Made by a program: the position numbers and the translations under genes. Shown piece after piece: positions 45,310 to 57,130 of a stretch of 64,000 bases of DNA. The notes beneath the pieces were generated by a model. That model worked only from the letters and a program-made list of their open reading frames with translations, did not search any database and had not been told where the DNA came from. Each line of letters opens with the position of its first letter. Position 1 is the stretch's first letter. The DNA is taken from NCBI GenBank assembly GCA_951217055.1, contig OX578280.1, positions 15,291,394 through 15,355,393 of the forward strand. Direction: 5' to 3'. Origin of the DNA: Gerris lacustris. Its lineage: Eukaryota; Arthropoda; Insecta; Hemiptera; Gerridae.

Positions 45310-45893
45310 ATAGTACATTACGCATCTAGTGCGGAAAGTAGCATTTTGCATGCGAGTGTGGAGTTTGCACCCGAGCGACAGCGAGGGTAGTAAAACCACA
45401 CGAGCAAAGCAAAATGCAGTTTTCCCACGAGTTGCGTACCGTACTTTATCTACGATTGTTAGATTTAAATAATAAATACAGAAAAAAATAAAATTCTGGT
45501 TTACAAGTTCGTATATTTCTCTTTTGATAAAGATGACATTAATTCATTAGTTGTATTTTGTGCCGAATTAATTATTTCGGGAGGCGTATTATTCTCCTCA
45601 TATTCGTCATAATCATTTAAATCACTCATTGATTTTCACAAAAAACTCGATATAAACAGTTACTTTTATTAAACAAACACCAAAATTCGTTTTGTTAAAT
45701 GTAAACAAACTCGCTAATCGTGCGTAAAGGTGAAGAATTCTTCATTTTTGTTACCACCCTAGGGCGGTAAAAAAGAGGAATTCTTCAGAATTATGAGACG
45801 CGCATGCGCAATGAATACAAGTACGTAAAGAATCACTTTCTACGCATCTAAACAGAGATACAGTGTTTATATTTCGTATCAACCGTAGATAAT
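45310..45893 (+). mobile_element. family D element, copy 2
   Basis: GTACATTACGCATCTAGTGC to GTATCAACCGTAGAT. The inner part includes the GAATTCTTC...GAGGAATTCTTC inverted pair. Copy 3 follows after only a few bases. Confidence 0.82.
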
Positions 45894-45896
45894 AGT

Positions 45897-46355
45897 ACAT
45901 TACGCGAATAGTGCGGAAAGTAGCATTTTGCATGCGAGTGTGGAGTTTGTACCCGAGTGATAGCGATGGTATAGTAAAACCACACGAGCAAAGCAAAATG
46001 CAGTTTTCGCACGAGTTGCCTACCGTTCTTTATCTACGATTGTTGGATTTTAATAATAAATACAGAAAATCATTAAATATACAATTGAGGGACAAGAAAA
46101 AGAAAAGATATTAAATATACATTGTTTATCACTAAAAACTTGATAAAAACAGTTACTTTCATTATACAAACAGCTAGAAAATTATAGTTTTGTTAAATGT
46201 AAACAAGCACGCAAATCGTGCGATAAGGTGAAGAATTCTTCACCTTATTCCAAGATTATGAAACGCGCATGCGCAATGAATAAAACTACGAAAAGAATCA
46301 CTTTCTACGCATCTAAACAGACATAAAATGTTTATATTTCGTATCAATCGTAGAT
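45897..46355 (+). mobile_element. family D element, copy 3 (tandem to copy 2)
   Basis: GTACATTACGCGAATAGTGC to GTATCAATCGTAGAT. The middle is deleted relative to copy 2. Confidence 0.8.
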
Positions 46356-46949
46356 GAAATATTTATATTTATATATTTCAGATATTTATTTATATCACCT
46401 GCTGTAATTTTCTTTTCTACTAACTTAAAAGTACTAATACAGATAGAATACAAGGGGGGGGGGGGGATAAAAAGTTTGGAATCCATAAGTTTACTTATTA
46501 TAATATAAAATTTATAATTGATTACGTGCGATAACTTTTAATAGACGGGAGAGAGGATATATGGAGGGGGGAATGGGAGGGGGATTAAAATTAAATGGAG
46601 ACATAATAGCGTCCTCCCTTCAATTTCAACTCTTAAATAAAATTAATTAATCATGAATAATGAATTTTCAATGGGGATGGAACTCTGTAGGATTTTTTTA
46701 CATTAAAAAAAAACTTTTTTCATTCAATCTATTATTTCTTCCACCTCTTTTATAAAAATAAAAAAGATTATTTTAAATAAAGAAAGACATGCTTCAGTAT
46801 TAGAAAAATAATTAATAATAGTGTGCCAAAGTGTGGCACACTAAACTTGCTTGCGTCTTTTTATCGGATATTCACATGAGATTAAGATATGTTTTGATTC
46901 CTATAGTGATAGTGTATATATTTTAGGCAATATTAAATTTTAGCAGAAG
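46356..46949. other. gene-free stretch
   Basis: G run at 46454-46466; otherwise AT-rich with no supported feature. Confidence 0.5.
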
Positions 46950-47810
46950 GTCGCTCGTCCGTTACCCAGGTCTGATCAGCAGGCTCGAAACACCTGGATT
47001 CACGAATATACATTGAAAAATCGGCAGACTTATCCCACCCACAAGTGGAAAGTGGATCGAGACGCCGGACAAATTTGGCGGACTAGATCCGACGGACGGC
47101 TGTAGGTTAGGCCGCTCCCTGACTGGTCGGTGCGATACGCGCTGTTCGTTACAGATTTTTTTACAGATTTCTGAGTGCCTATATTTTAATGAGTCCTTCC
47201 TGACTAGGGCGGTATGCGCAGGAACGGGATCAGAAGGGCTCGGTGTACAGCGAGTCGTTACGAACTATCAGTAAAGGCCCGGGAAGTTGTCGAGCGTGGT
47301 CCGCGAGGCGTCATGCTCAAAAAGCACATTCCCAAAATCTTGTATTTTGTTTTGTGATCCTGGACTAAATAAGGTGTAGAAGCTGCATGATATGTTTGTT
47401 TTGTCATTTTAAAAGTAGCTTGGAATTTAACAGCATCTTGTGAAAGTTGTTAAAAAAGTAACAAATAGTCGACAATTAATATTCTTGGCAATGTACGAAT
47501 ATCGCCAGTGCGTCTTTCTTTTTCTATGCAAATGCAAATAAATCAAACACGCTATAATAATTTGTTATTCTGATGACGACATAATCTCGCGACAGCACAA
47601 CCGTTTCTGCAAGATTCTACTGAAAGTATAACGACAAGTAGAGAGATAAAGGCGATATGGGCAAGTTATCGATAAAGTAGTAAATGCCACACCGACAAGT
47701 CAGGGAGTGGTCTTAGTGGAGAACGACAGCTTTGAGATCTGCGTACAGGTCTGTCAAAATATCCACGGATCTGATCCATGGATCTGGTCCGACATAAAAT
47801 CTACTCGTGC
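46950..47810. repeat. GC-richer island with inverted repeats
   Basis: Inverted pair: GGCCGCTCCCTGACTGGTCG (about 47110) and CCGACAAGTCAGGGAGTGG (about 47692), about 21 of 26 matching. The related word CCTGACTAGGGCGGTATGCG lies at about 47208. CpG-rich. No frame of note. Possibly an old fold-back element. Confidence 0.5.
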
Positions 47811-47842
47811 GCGATTAGTTATTCGGCTACTTTTCACATCTA

Positions 47843-49180
47843 CTTGATGAGCCTCTATGTGAAATATGCATCACCACACTGAGATTCGAACTCATCATGT
47901 ATGCGTTAGTGTTTAGACCTAAGCTTTAGGCCACTTTTGGCACTAACTTGATGAGCCTCTATGTGAAATATGTATCACCACACTGGGATTCGAACTCATC
48001 ATGTATGCGTTAGTGTTTAGACCTAAGCTTTAGGCCACTTTTGGCACTAACTTGATGAGCCTCTATGTGAAATATGTATCACCACACTGGGATTCGAACT
48101 CATCATGTATGCGTTAGTGTTTAGACCTAAGCTTTAGGCCACTTTTGGCACTAACTTGATGAGCCTCTATGTGAAATATGTATCACCACACTGGGATTCG
48201 AACTCATCATGTATGCGTTAGTGTTTAGACCTAAGCTTTAGGCCACTTTTGGCACTAACTTGATGAGCCTCTATGTGAAATATGCATCACCACACTGGGA
48301 TTCGAACTCATCATGTATGCGTTAGTGTTTAGACCTAAGCTTTAGGCCACTTTTGGCACTAACTTGATGAGCCTCTATGTGAAATATGTATCACCACACT
48401 GGGATTCGAACTCATCATGTATGCGTTAGTGTTTAGACCTAAGCTTTAGGCCACTTTTGGCACTAACTTGATGAGCCTCTATGTGAAATATGTATCACCA
48501 CACTGGGATTCGAACTCATCATGTATGCGTTAGTGTTTAGACCTAAGCTTTAGGCCACTTTTGGCACTAACTTGATGAGCCTCTATGTGAAATATGTATC
48601 ACCACACTGGGATTCGAACTCATCATGTATGCGTTAGTGTTTAGACCTAAGCTTTAGGCCACTTTTGGCACTAACTTGATGAGCCTCTATGTGAAATATG
48701 CATCACCACACTGGGATTCGAACTCATCATGTATGCGTTAGTGTTTAGACCTAAGCTTTAGGCCACTTTTGGCACTAACTTGATGAGCCTCTATGTGAAA
48801 TATGTATCACCACACTGGGATTCGAACTCATCATGTATGCGTTAGTGTTTAGACCTAAGCTTTAGGCCACTTTTGGCACTAACTTGATGAGCCTCTATGT
48901 GAAATATGTATCACCACACTGGGATTCGAACTCATCATGTATGCGTTAGTGTTTAGACCTAAGCTTTAGGCCACTTTTGGCACTAACTTGATGAGCCTCT
49001 ATGTGAAATATGTATCACCACACTGGGATTCGAACTCATCATGTATGCGTTAGTGTTTAGACCTAAGCTTTAGGCCACTTTTGGCACTAACTTGATGAGC
49101 CTCTATGTGAAATATGTATCACCACACTGGGATTCGAACTCATCATGTAAGCGTTAGGGTTCAGACCTTAACTTTAGGCG
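47843..49180. repeat. satellite: 13 units of 104 bp, tRNA-like
   Basis: Units start CTTGATGAGCCTCTATGTGA at 47843, 47947, 48051 and so on every 104 bp to 49091, with a degenerate half unit before and a diverging last unit. They are nearly identical. Read on the minus strand each unit has TGGCCTAAAGCTTAGG (A-box-like, D arm GCCT/AGGT paired) and GAGTTCGAATCCC (B box). Units 1, 5 and 9 carry TATGCATC where the others have TATGTATC, giving a 416-bp higher-order period. Acceptor and anticodon stems do not fold, so the units are tRNA-derived and not tRNAs. There are no unique spacers, so this is not CRISPR. Confidence 0.95.
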
Positions 49181-50439
49181 AGGCACGAGTATGCTGCGCA
49201 GAAGGTTGATATATAACTTTTTTGTTAACGCATTATTAAGTTCCTTTTATTTATTATCTTTTTTAAAAATTGTTAAAACATATGAATGCATTGTTAACAT
49301 GTTTTTTTTTTAGACCGAACAATATAGCTGCTGAAGAAAAGAACGCATCAAGCAATTCTTTTCTTTACCGCCCAAAAGCAATTACTTATTGTAACCCTAA
49401 TCTTAAAGTTTGTTGTAACTTCTTTTTTTTTCTCTCGCCGGATCCCTTTTAAGTTAGAAACCCATAAGATTTCTCTATTCTATTCCTCTTTATTTCGAGA
49501 ATATCTCTGGTCTCATTTTCTAAACTCTTCTTTATGCTTTTCTTTAGCAGGGTCACTCCCCCTTCCTATGTGGTCATCACTTTAATTTCTTTATGTCTGG
49601 TGGCAGTCGCTCCCTTTTCACTGTCCCCACCTTTGCCTTCTTTGCTTTGCCCTTAGTGATAAATCCCAAGGTAACCCTTGTCTATGGAGGGGGGGGGGGG
49701 GTCCTTTCGCCCTGGATAGCTGCCAGTTTACCGGGTTAAAGGAAAATTGCCCTCGGCGGAATAGCCAACCCGTTTGGTCGTTCTAAGACCACTTCGGAAT
49801 TGCCTTTTATTTCTTCGAGACCTGTATCCAAGAGTTTTACCTCTCATTCTACTGGCATCGAGTTATTTTATTACATCCTGTCTTAGTTAAAAAGAATAAT
49901 AAAAATAAAAAACAAACTTTAAAACAGGCAAATGTCGGAGAAAGAAAGTATTTCTTATCCTATTCATGTACAATGTACAAATTAGTTTATCAAACAAAAC
50001 AAAAACGACTTTAAAACAAATCATCTTTTCACTCGTCCAAACGAGAGAATCTATTTTATAGTGAAAGTAAAACAACAATTCGAATTATATATAATATCTT
50101 CTTGGGATCAAATAGATGAAAACTAAGCATGACCAAATCTTAAATGAAGAAACAAAACTATGAATGAAGACATATTGTGCTCGTAAGGCGAAGCATAGCG
50201 AAACAATTGTGCTGTTTAATGGAAGAAAAGAATTTCTAGGAACAATCTTGACAGGTATGTATTTGAAAAACTATATATCGTACGAAGAGTTAAAGGGGGG
50301 AATAGAGCTTTTTTGATACATATTATGATATATACATAATTTATTATTTTTATACCATAATACGTCCATCGATGGATTAGTTACAGTTCATAATATCTTT
50401 TGTCTGTTTTGTTAAATAAAAATGTATAGCATTACTTTT
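49181..50439. other. gene-free stretch, partly GC-richer
   Basis: 49640-49860 is less AT-rich, with a G run near 49690-49702. I see no exon with credible splice signals and no shared repeat. Confidence 0.4.
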
Positions 50440-51310
50440 TGTTCAAAATGTACCCTGCTCCCAAAAAGTACCCAAAATGTTGATGTTTTTTGACAAAAGG
50501 GCATATAAAACTAAACACTTTTCACAACTGTTATCTATTTTTGTAATCTACTCTTCAATATCTTCCATTTGATACCCCACTCAAAATTTTTTAAAATATA
50601 TTTATCTACGATTGATACGAAATATAAACATTATATCTCTGTTTAGATGCGTAGAAAGTGGTTATTTACGTACTTGTGTTCATTGCACATGCGCGTCTCA
50701 TAGTTCTGAAGAATTCCTCTTCTTTACCACGCTAGCGCGGTAAAGAAGAGGAATTCTTCAGCTTTACGCACGATTAGCGAGTTTGTTTACATTTAACAAA
50801 ACTAATTTGCAATTCTTTTATTAAAGTAACTGTTTATATCGAGTTTTTAGTGAAAAACAATAAATGAATCAAGTGGCTTTGACGAAAATGTAGAGAATAA
50901 TACTCCTCCAGAAATAATTAATTCGGCAAAAAATACAACTCAAGATTAATGCCATCTTTATCAAGAGAAGAGATACGAACTTACATACAGCAAGTTTATT
51001 TTTTTCTGTATTTATTATTTAAATCTAACAATCGTAGATAAAGTACGGTACACAACTCGTGCGAAAACGGTATTTTGCATTGCTCGTGTGGTTTTACTAC
51101 CCTCGCTGTCGCTCGTGTGCAAACTCCACACTCGCATGCAAAATGCTACTTTCCGCACTCGACGCGTAATGTACTATTTTTCCCGTTACAGGAATTATCC
51201 GCCATTTTAGATTCCCAGTTAATCAGATCAAATTGTTATTCTTATTTTTTCTATGGCCCAGCAGACCGCACATTTGGCGTACTTCTTTTATACATATTTT
51301 AGTAACAGCA
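50440..51310. repeat. family E copy 3, split by family D
   Basis: Left part to about 50601 (TGTTGATGTTTTTTGACAAA, TTCCATTTGATACCCCACTC) and right part from about 51177 (CCGTTACAGGAATTATCCGC, TAGATTCCCAGTTAATCAGA) join seamlessly in copy 2 at 20310-20680. Confidence 0.8.
50602..51176 (-). mobile_element. family D element, copy 4, inserted in family E
   Basis: Boundaries come from the empty site at about 20490. A possible target duplication TATTT flanks it. A ~57-bp near-perfect palindrome at about 50706-50762 (GAAGAATTCCTCTTCTTTAC to its complement) lies inside. Confidence 0.83.
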
Positions 51311-51324
51311 GAAATATAGTTTTA

Positions 51325-51705
51325 GGGAGGGGGACACGCAAAATTTTGATGTTATTTGACAAAATGACATAAGAAATTGAAAACTTTACACAAGTTTTAT
51401 ATGTTTTTGTAATCTACTTCTTAATACCTTTCATTTGATATCCCACTCAAATTTTTTTTTTAAAAAATGGCGTGACAAGAATTATCCACAATTTTTTATT
51501 TGAACAGCTGATAATTTTGAGTTCACTATATTTTTCCTGTGTGCGCATCAAAACGATCTATAATACTGCAAAGTTTCATGTTTCGATCTCTTTTGATTCA
51601 AAAATTATTGGAACCGGTCAGAGTGACAGATAGGAATGAAACTAGAAGGGTTTCTTTTTTTTTTTTTTTTTTTTTGATTTTACCAACAAAACCCTAAAAA
51701 TCACC
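51325..51705 (+). repeat. family E copy 4
   Basis: TTTGATGTTATTTGACAAAA, CCTTTCATTTGATATCCCAC, CAGCTGATAATTTTGAGTTC and TCATGTTTCGATCTCTTTTG. It ends ACCAACAAAACCCTAAAAA. Confidence 0.75.
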
Positions 51706-52463
51706 CAAATGTACCAAGGAATAATTTTATAATTAGTATTAGTTTTCCTTTTGATGTAAAAATTTTAATCGGAATTCGAATTATCATTCTTTGAAATCCT
51801 TTGTAAAAAATAAATCTTATCAAAAAAAAAAGTTTGGTGAAGTAAAAAGTTTTCCGAAAAATGGGGGGGGGGGGCAATGTCGGAAAACTGTTTTTAACTA
51901 GGTCAAGTAGATAATCAATTAAAATGTAATGTCATGTCTCCACTAATTAACTTCGTTCTTATTTTATTTTTACTGCTTTATAAAAGAAATACAACGACTA
52001 GTTTTAGAAGTGGCCAAGAAGGGAGTTTTTATCGACTTTTTTTAAATAGCTGAATTTATCTTGGTACAGTTGGGAAGTTGCCTTTTATCTGGACAATAAA
52101 TAAGAAAAGCTAACCAAGCCAGCTAACTGATAAATTCCTTTAGACACTACCCGTTGTAAAATTAAAACCAAATAATAAATATTATATATTTCTCCACTAT
52201 TTCTGTTTTAAATTAACAGATAAGAATTCACTGTTTATTTATTTACTATTAAATGAAGTTTATTTTATCTTGTGATACTTTGTACAAATATCTTTTTAAA
52301 TAATGAGTTATTTATTTTTTTAAAAAAAATAAATAATACTATAACTTATAAACTTAGTAGTTAGATATAGTTACAATTAATTTATTAAACATGATATTCT
52401 TTATAAACATAAACAACACACACACAGTCAAATCTCAACAGTAAATATATTTAAAGTAAATAT
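51706..52463. other. gene-free AT-rich stretch
   Basis: G run at 51863-51874. No supported feature. Confidence 0.5.
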
Positions 52464-53497
52464 ATTATTGACGTTATGGTTGATGGACCAATTTTAGGTG
52501 TAAATAAATAACCTTATGTCATTTTTACTGAGACGTTTCGACCCTTCTTACTAAGGTCATCTTCAGTCATATTCTTTATTTCTGTAATAACAATAATCAC
52601 CAATTTATGAAAAATAAGGTCTTACTACAAGTAACATAGAGTATAGAAATCTTTAGGACTAATAACAACACAATTTAAAATTAATCAGTTACACTTACAA
52701 TAAGCTGTTTGGTCATGAAGTCTATAACAATAACAATTCTTCTTCTCCATAAGAGAAAGTCAAGTGAATTAAGTATCAAGAATTAAATAAATTAAAATAT
52801 CAAGCTCCTGCTATTACACGTCATCATTCAAAACAATTAATGAAATTTTAAAATTTAAACAGAAACAAAGTAAAGAGTAACAATTAACATAGACTAGATT
52901 TCACAATGATACAATGATAAAAAAACAAAAAAAAAAAACAAAAAAAACCCTGGTAACCTCACTACATAGAGCCAATATTGAATACAGTGTCTATATAAAA
53001 TCACCATACAATCTATAAGCGAGAACATTCCAATCAATATGCCCATAAGTATCATTGTGAAATCTAGTCTATGTTAATTGTTACTCTTTACTTTGTTTCT
53101 GTTTAAATTTTAAAATTTCATTAATTGTTTTGAATGATGACGTGTAATAGCAGGAGCTTGATATTTTAATTTATTTAATTCTTGATACTTAATTCACTTG
53201 ACTTTCTCTTATGGAGAAGAAGAATTGTTATTGTTATAGACTTCATGACCAAACAGCTTATTGTAAGTGTAACTGATTAATTTTAAATTGTGTTGTTATT
53301 AGTCCTAAAGATTTCTATACTCTATGTTACTTGTAGTAAGACCTTATTTTTCATTAATTGGTGATTATTGTTATTACAGAAATAAAGAATATGACTGAAG
53401 ATGACCTTAGTAAGAAGGGTCGAAACGTCTCAGTAAAAATGACATAAGGTTATTTATTTACACCTAAAATTGGTCCATCAACCATAACGTCAATAAT
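52464..53497. mobile_element. large fold-back: two 447-bp arms, 140-bp loop
   Basis: Arms 52464-52910 and 53051-53497 are equal in length; I noticed one clear mismatch. Each arm carries a CTGAAGATGACC...GGGTCGAAAC motif (minus strand at about 52533-52564, plus strand at 53395-53426). The related element at 60740-61790 shares this motif and the nearby GTAAATAA and ATCACC words. No protein frame. It may be an inverted terminal-repeat pair of a Penelope-like element (inference). Confidence 0.85.
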
Positions 53498-53839
53498 CAA
53501 ATTAAAAGGTGTCAATCGCAACTTATTCTAGTAAATATATTATGATTGAATTTAATTATAAATGGTTTGGATTGAAATTATGGTGATTAAAAAAAAAAAA
53601 AATTACCTCCTATGCCCGGTTAAAATTATTAAAATCGACCTAAATTAATTTTTAAGCTGTAAGAGTTAAAAATTGTAATTAACTAATTACAAAATAAAAA
53701 CACTTAATTAAACATTGTAATTAAGTTTTATTACAATTTTTAAGCTTAAATTATATTTTGATTAAAACTTTTATTGCGGACAAGCTGAAGTATACCGTGT
53801 GTATACAAAAATCAAACATTTGTTAATAGAATAAAATAC
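53498..53839. other. gene-free AT-rich stretch
   Basis: No supported feature. Confidence 0.5.
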
Positions 53840-53988
53840 TCCGCTAATTACTGTGGCACAAAGCTCATTTATTTTATTTTAATTTAATTCGTTAATAAGC
53901 TCATTAATACTAATATAGCAAATTAGTCTGGGGCTTGCTGCGAGCTACTTTTGACAACCCTTCTAAATTTCATGAAAAAAAATGAAAA
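53840..53988 (-). repeat. family F left fragment
   Basis: ATAAAATACTCCGCTAATTA, CTGTGGCACAAAGCTC and TGCGAGCTACTTTTGACAAC match the minus-strand F opening. Confidence 0.65.
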
Positions 53989-54585
53989 AATCGGTCCGAG
54001 ACAACTCAGACAAACTTTCTCATATACGAGTTTATAATTACTTAGCCCAGTGTTTCCATTTATTAGTTTTCAAATGTACATTTAAATATTATTAAACATT
54101 TCATCAAAATTTATCATAAAAATGACTTTTCCTGGGCGGGGAATCGAACTCGGGCTCTCTCCGTCCGCGTTTTAAGCTTGTTTCTCAGGAACTAGATTTT
54201 TCCCGGGAAAACGGCTTATATCGTTGGTTTCTTATTCAAATGGACTACTTTTTAATCAAAATCGTCGGAACCGTTTTCGAGAATTTTTTTTTTTTTCATG
54301 TTTTTTCAGAGTTTTTAGGGGGTAGCGCCCCCAAATTAGAAGCTAAAATTCATTTCTCGATTTTGCCTCGGGGTATGATTTTTGTGAACATGTATACCCA
54401 ATTTCGTCAAAAGCGGCTCAGTAGTATAGGCTCCAGGCGTCTGCACAGACGACAGACAGACAGACATTTTTTATAAACCACTTTTTTGGACTCAGGGGAC
54501 CTCAAAACGTGTAAATCCATCAAAATCTCAAAATCGAATTTTCGCGCCATCACAATACTTTCTCTTTATATGAGAAAGTAAAAAC
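53989..54585 (+). mobile_element. family A element, full copy 2
   Basis: AAAATCGGTCCGAGACAACT to TATATGAGAAAGTAAAAA. It has the tRNA-like block (about 54128-54195), GGGGGTAGCGCCCCCAAAT and a CTGCACAGACGACAGACAGA run. It sits between two oppositely oriented family F fragments. Confidence 0.85.
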
Positions 54586-54589
54586 AACC

Positions 54590-54785
54590 ATGTAAAATTG
54601 ATACTTTAATACATGTGCAAAATAAACAATTTTGACAGTTTTAAAAGATTGGGGGGGGGGGGGAATTAAATAAATTTGACAATAATCGGCTGCAAAAGCA
54701 TAAAATCATTGAATTATAAAATTATAAGAAGTAGGATGCGAGAAAACTATGTGCCAAACTAAATGGCAGAGTATTTTAAATCAGT
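54590..54785 (+). repeat. family F right fragment
   Basis: CATGTAAAATTGATACTTTA, a G run (54650-54663), and GCGAGAAAACTATGTGCCAA give the plus-strand end of family F. Confidence 0.7.
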
Positions 54786-55309
54786 AGTAAATATTATTAT
54801 ATAAAAAGTATTATAAGTAGGGTTAGTGGTAGTATAATACTGCATGTAAATTTTCGATCAAAGAAATGTTGGTTGTTAGTTAAGTAAAAACTTCTAGTTT
54901 TTGGAAAGTTTCAGATATAAAAACAGAACAACTCAGACGAACAAATAAAGAGAAACTGGAGCAAAGTATTAAATACAAACACAAAAAAAGGGTTGTCTCT
55001 AAAAAAAATTTAATGCTTTGTCCCAGAAGATAAAGACAACAAAAAAAGTAGACCAAGTAGAGAAAAAGTTAGAAATTTGGATACAAAGTTTTTAGCTAGA
55101 ATGTTGTAGAAAAGATATAACAGGTTAAGAAGAAAAAGCTGTAAACATGGTTTTTGCACGTTTTATTTACGTTTGGTGTTATTGTTGGTCTCTTGGCAAT
55201 TAAAAAGAAAAAAAAGACTTCCAAGTTGATGGCACATAACTTTCTCGAATCCAGAATATGATTGTATAGTTTAACCAATCTGAATTGTGTGTATAGTCTT
55301 GCTTTCATC
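54786..55309. other. gene-free AT-rich stretch
   Basis: No supported feature. Confidence 0.45.
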
Positions 55310-55860
55310 CAGGGGTCAATCCCTAACTATCCACTAATTTTAAGCAAATTCAGTTCGTTAGATTGGCAGAAATCGAAGTTAAGAGGGATTTTACGTTTGC
55401 GCATGCGCAGTGGGTACTAGTGAACGGATAATGATGAAATTCATGGGGGATTATCTGTGGGTCAACCCTAAACTAGTCACAGTTCTAAGCAAAATCGGTT
55501 TGTTAGACCTTGAGAAATTGATGTTTGGCACTTTTTACGTTAGCGCATGTACATTACTATAAATCCAATTATAATGGAATTTATAGGGGGTCATTTAGAG
55601 CCTAACCCACACAACCCCTAAAAATAACATCAAAATCGGATGAAAATTGTGGAAGTTATACGAGTGGAAAGGATTTAAGAACACAGACCAACAGACCGAA
55701 ACAGACAGACAGACAGAAACGAAACTAAATTAGTTCAGGAAGGTCTAAAATGTATAATACTAGTGGAATTTTTGATTTTGGAGGAAAAACAATTTTAACC
55801 TCCCAAAATAAAACAGAATGCATCCGCTACCTTTGGTAGAATCGGAAGCAAAACAACAAG
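55310..55860 (+). repeat. single-copy repeat-like segment with target-phrase module
   Basis: Contains GTTTGCGCATGCGCAGTGGG, two GGGTCAA(T/C)CC(C/T)(T/A)AACTA words, ACATCAAAATCGGATGAAAA and a run CAGACAGACAGACAG, and ends ACCTTTGGTAGAATCGGAAG. It resembles the other families in layout but has no second full copy here. Confidence 0.45.
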
Positions 55861-55898
55861 TAAGTTTTAAAATATATAAGTTTGATAAATATATTTTA

Positions 55899-56563
55899 TC
55901 TCCAGTAGGGATAAAAAGTTATGATTTTGAATTAGTTTAGAGGGACTAAAACAGGTCTTTTCATCCCTGAACTCAAAAAGTAAAAGTAGGGCGAAAAAGT
56001 AAAGAAGCCAAAAAAGTTAAGATTGCAACTTAATTATTTTATAAATAGTAGAAAATGAATGGCTTTTGTAATGAAGTTGTTGAAATCAGGTTGGCGGCAC
56101 TGCGCTTTCTTGACCATGTTTATGTTTGTTTATATTGTTTATAACCTGCATCTAAATAACCTTCTATTTGAGTTTAATTCCAATTCTTATTTGTTTTTCA
56201 TATTAAATCTCTTATATAAGCTACTAAAAGTGCTAATAATTATTGTTATTTATTAAAATAATAAATAAAAACTGTGCAATGGACGAAAATGTGTATTTTC
56301 TTCCTACTGGAGATAAAATATTGTATGTACCTCGTGAGTAAAGTGCCATTATTCCCCTCGCGATAATTATCTCCCTCGGCTGCGCCTCGGGAGCTAATTA
56401 GAGTTATTCCCTCGGCTGCACCTCGGGAATTAAAGAGTGTAATTCGCTCGGCTTCGCCTCGGGATTTAGGGACCATGGTTCCTTCGGCTTCGCCTCAAGA
56501 ACCAACTTTTTCGCTCAGGGAATAATGGCTTACTTTACTCCCTAGGTGCATAAATAACTATTA
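55899..56563 (+). mobile_element. family G element, copy 2
   Basis: From ATCTCCAGTAGGGATAAAAA to GTGCATAAATAACTATT. TCGGCTGCGCCTCGGGA-type words occur three times near 56375-56465, more than in copy 1. Confidence 0.85.
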
Positions 56564-57130
56564 TCTCCAGTAGGGAAAAAAAGTTATGATTTTGAATTAG
56601 TTTAGAGGGACTAAAACAGGTCTTTTCATCCCTGAACTCAAAAAGTAGGGAGAAAAAGTAAAAGTACGGCGAAACAGTAAAGTAGGGCAAAAAAGTAAAG
56701 GTTGCAACTTAATTATTTTATAAATAGTAGAAAATGTATGGCTAATGTAATAAAGCTGTCGAAATCAGGTTGGTGGCATTGCGCATTTTTGACCATGTTT
56801 ATCTTTGTTTACAACATTATAACCTGCATCAAAATAACCTTCTATTTGAGTTTAATTCCAATTCTTACTTGTTTTTAATATTGAATCTCTTATATCTGCT
56901 ATTAAAAGTTCTAATAATTATTGTTATTTATTAAAATAATAAATAAAAACTGTGCTATGGACGAAAATGTGTATTTTCTTCCTGCTAGAGATAAAATATT
57001 GTATGTACCTCGTGAGTAAAGTGTCATTATTCCCTTCGCGATAATTATAGAGTTATTACCTCGGCTGCGCCTCGGGAATAAAAGTGTCTAATTCCCTCGG
57101 CCTCGCCTCGGGATTTAGGGACCATTAAAG
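56564..57130 (+). mobile_element. family G element, copy 3, tandem to copy 2, truncated
   Basis: Begins exactly where copy 2 ends (CTATT then ATCTCCAGTAGGG). It stops after CGGGATTTAGGGACCATTAA, losing the right end. Confidence 0.82.

Noticed and set aside
47843..49180. CRISPR-like array
   Set aside because: Direct repeats are contiguous 104-bp units with no unique spacers, and the DNA is eukaryotic.
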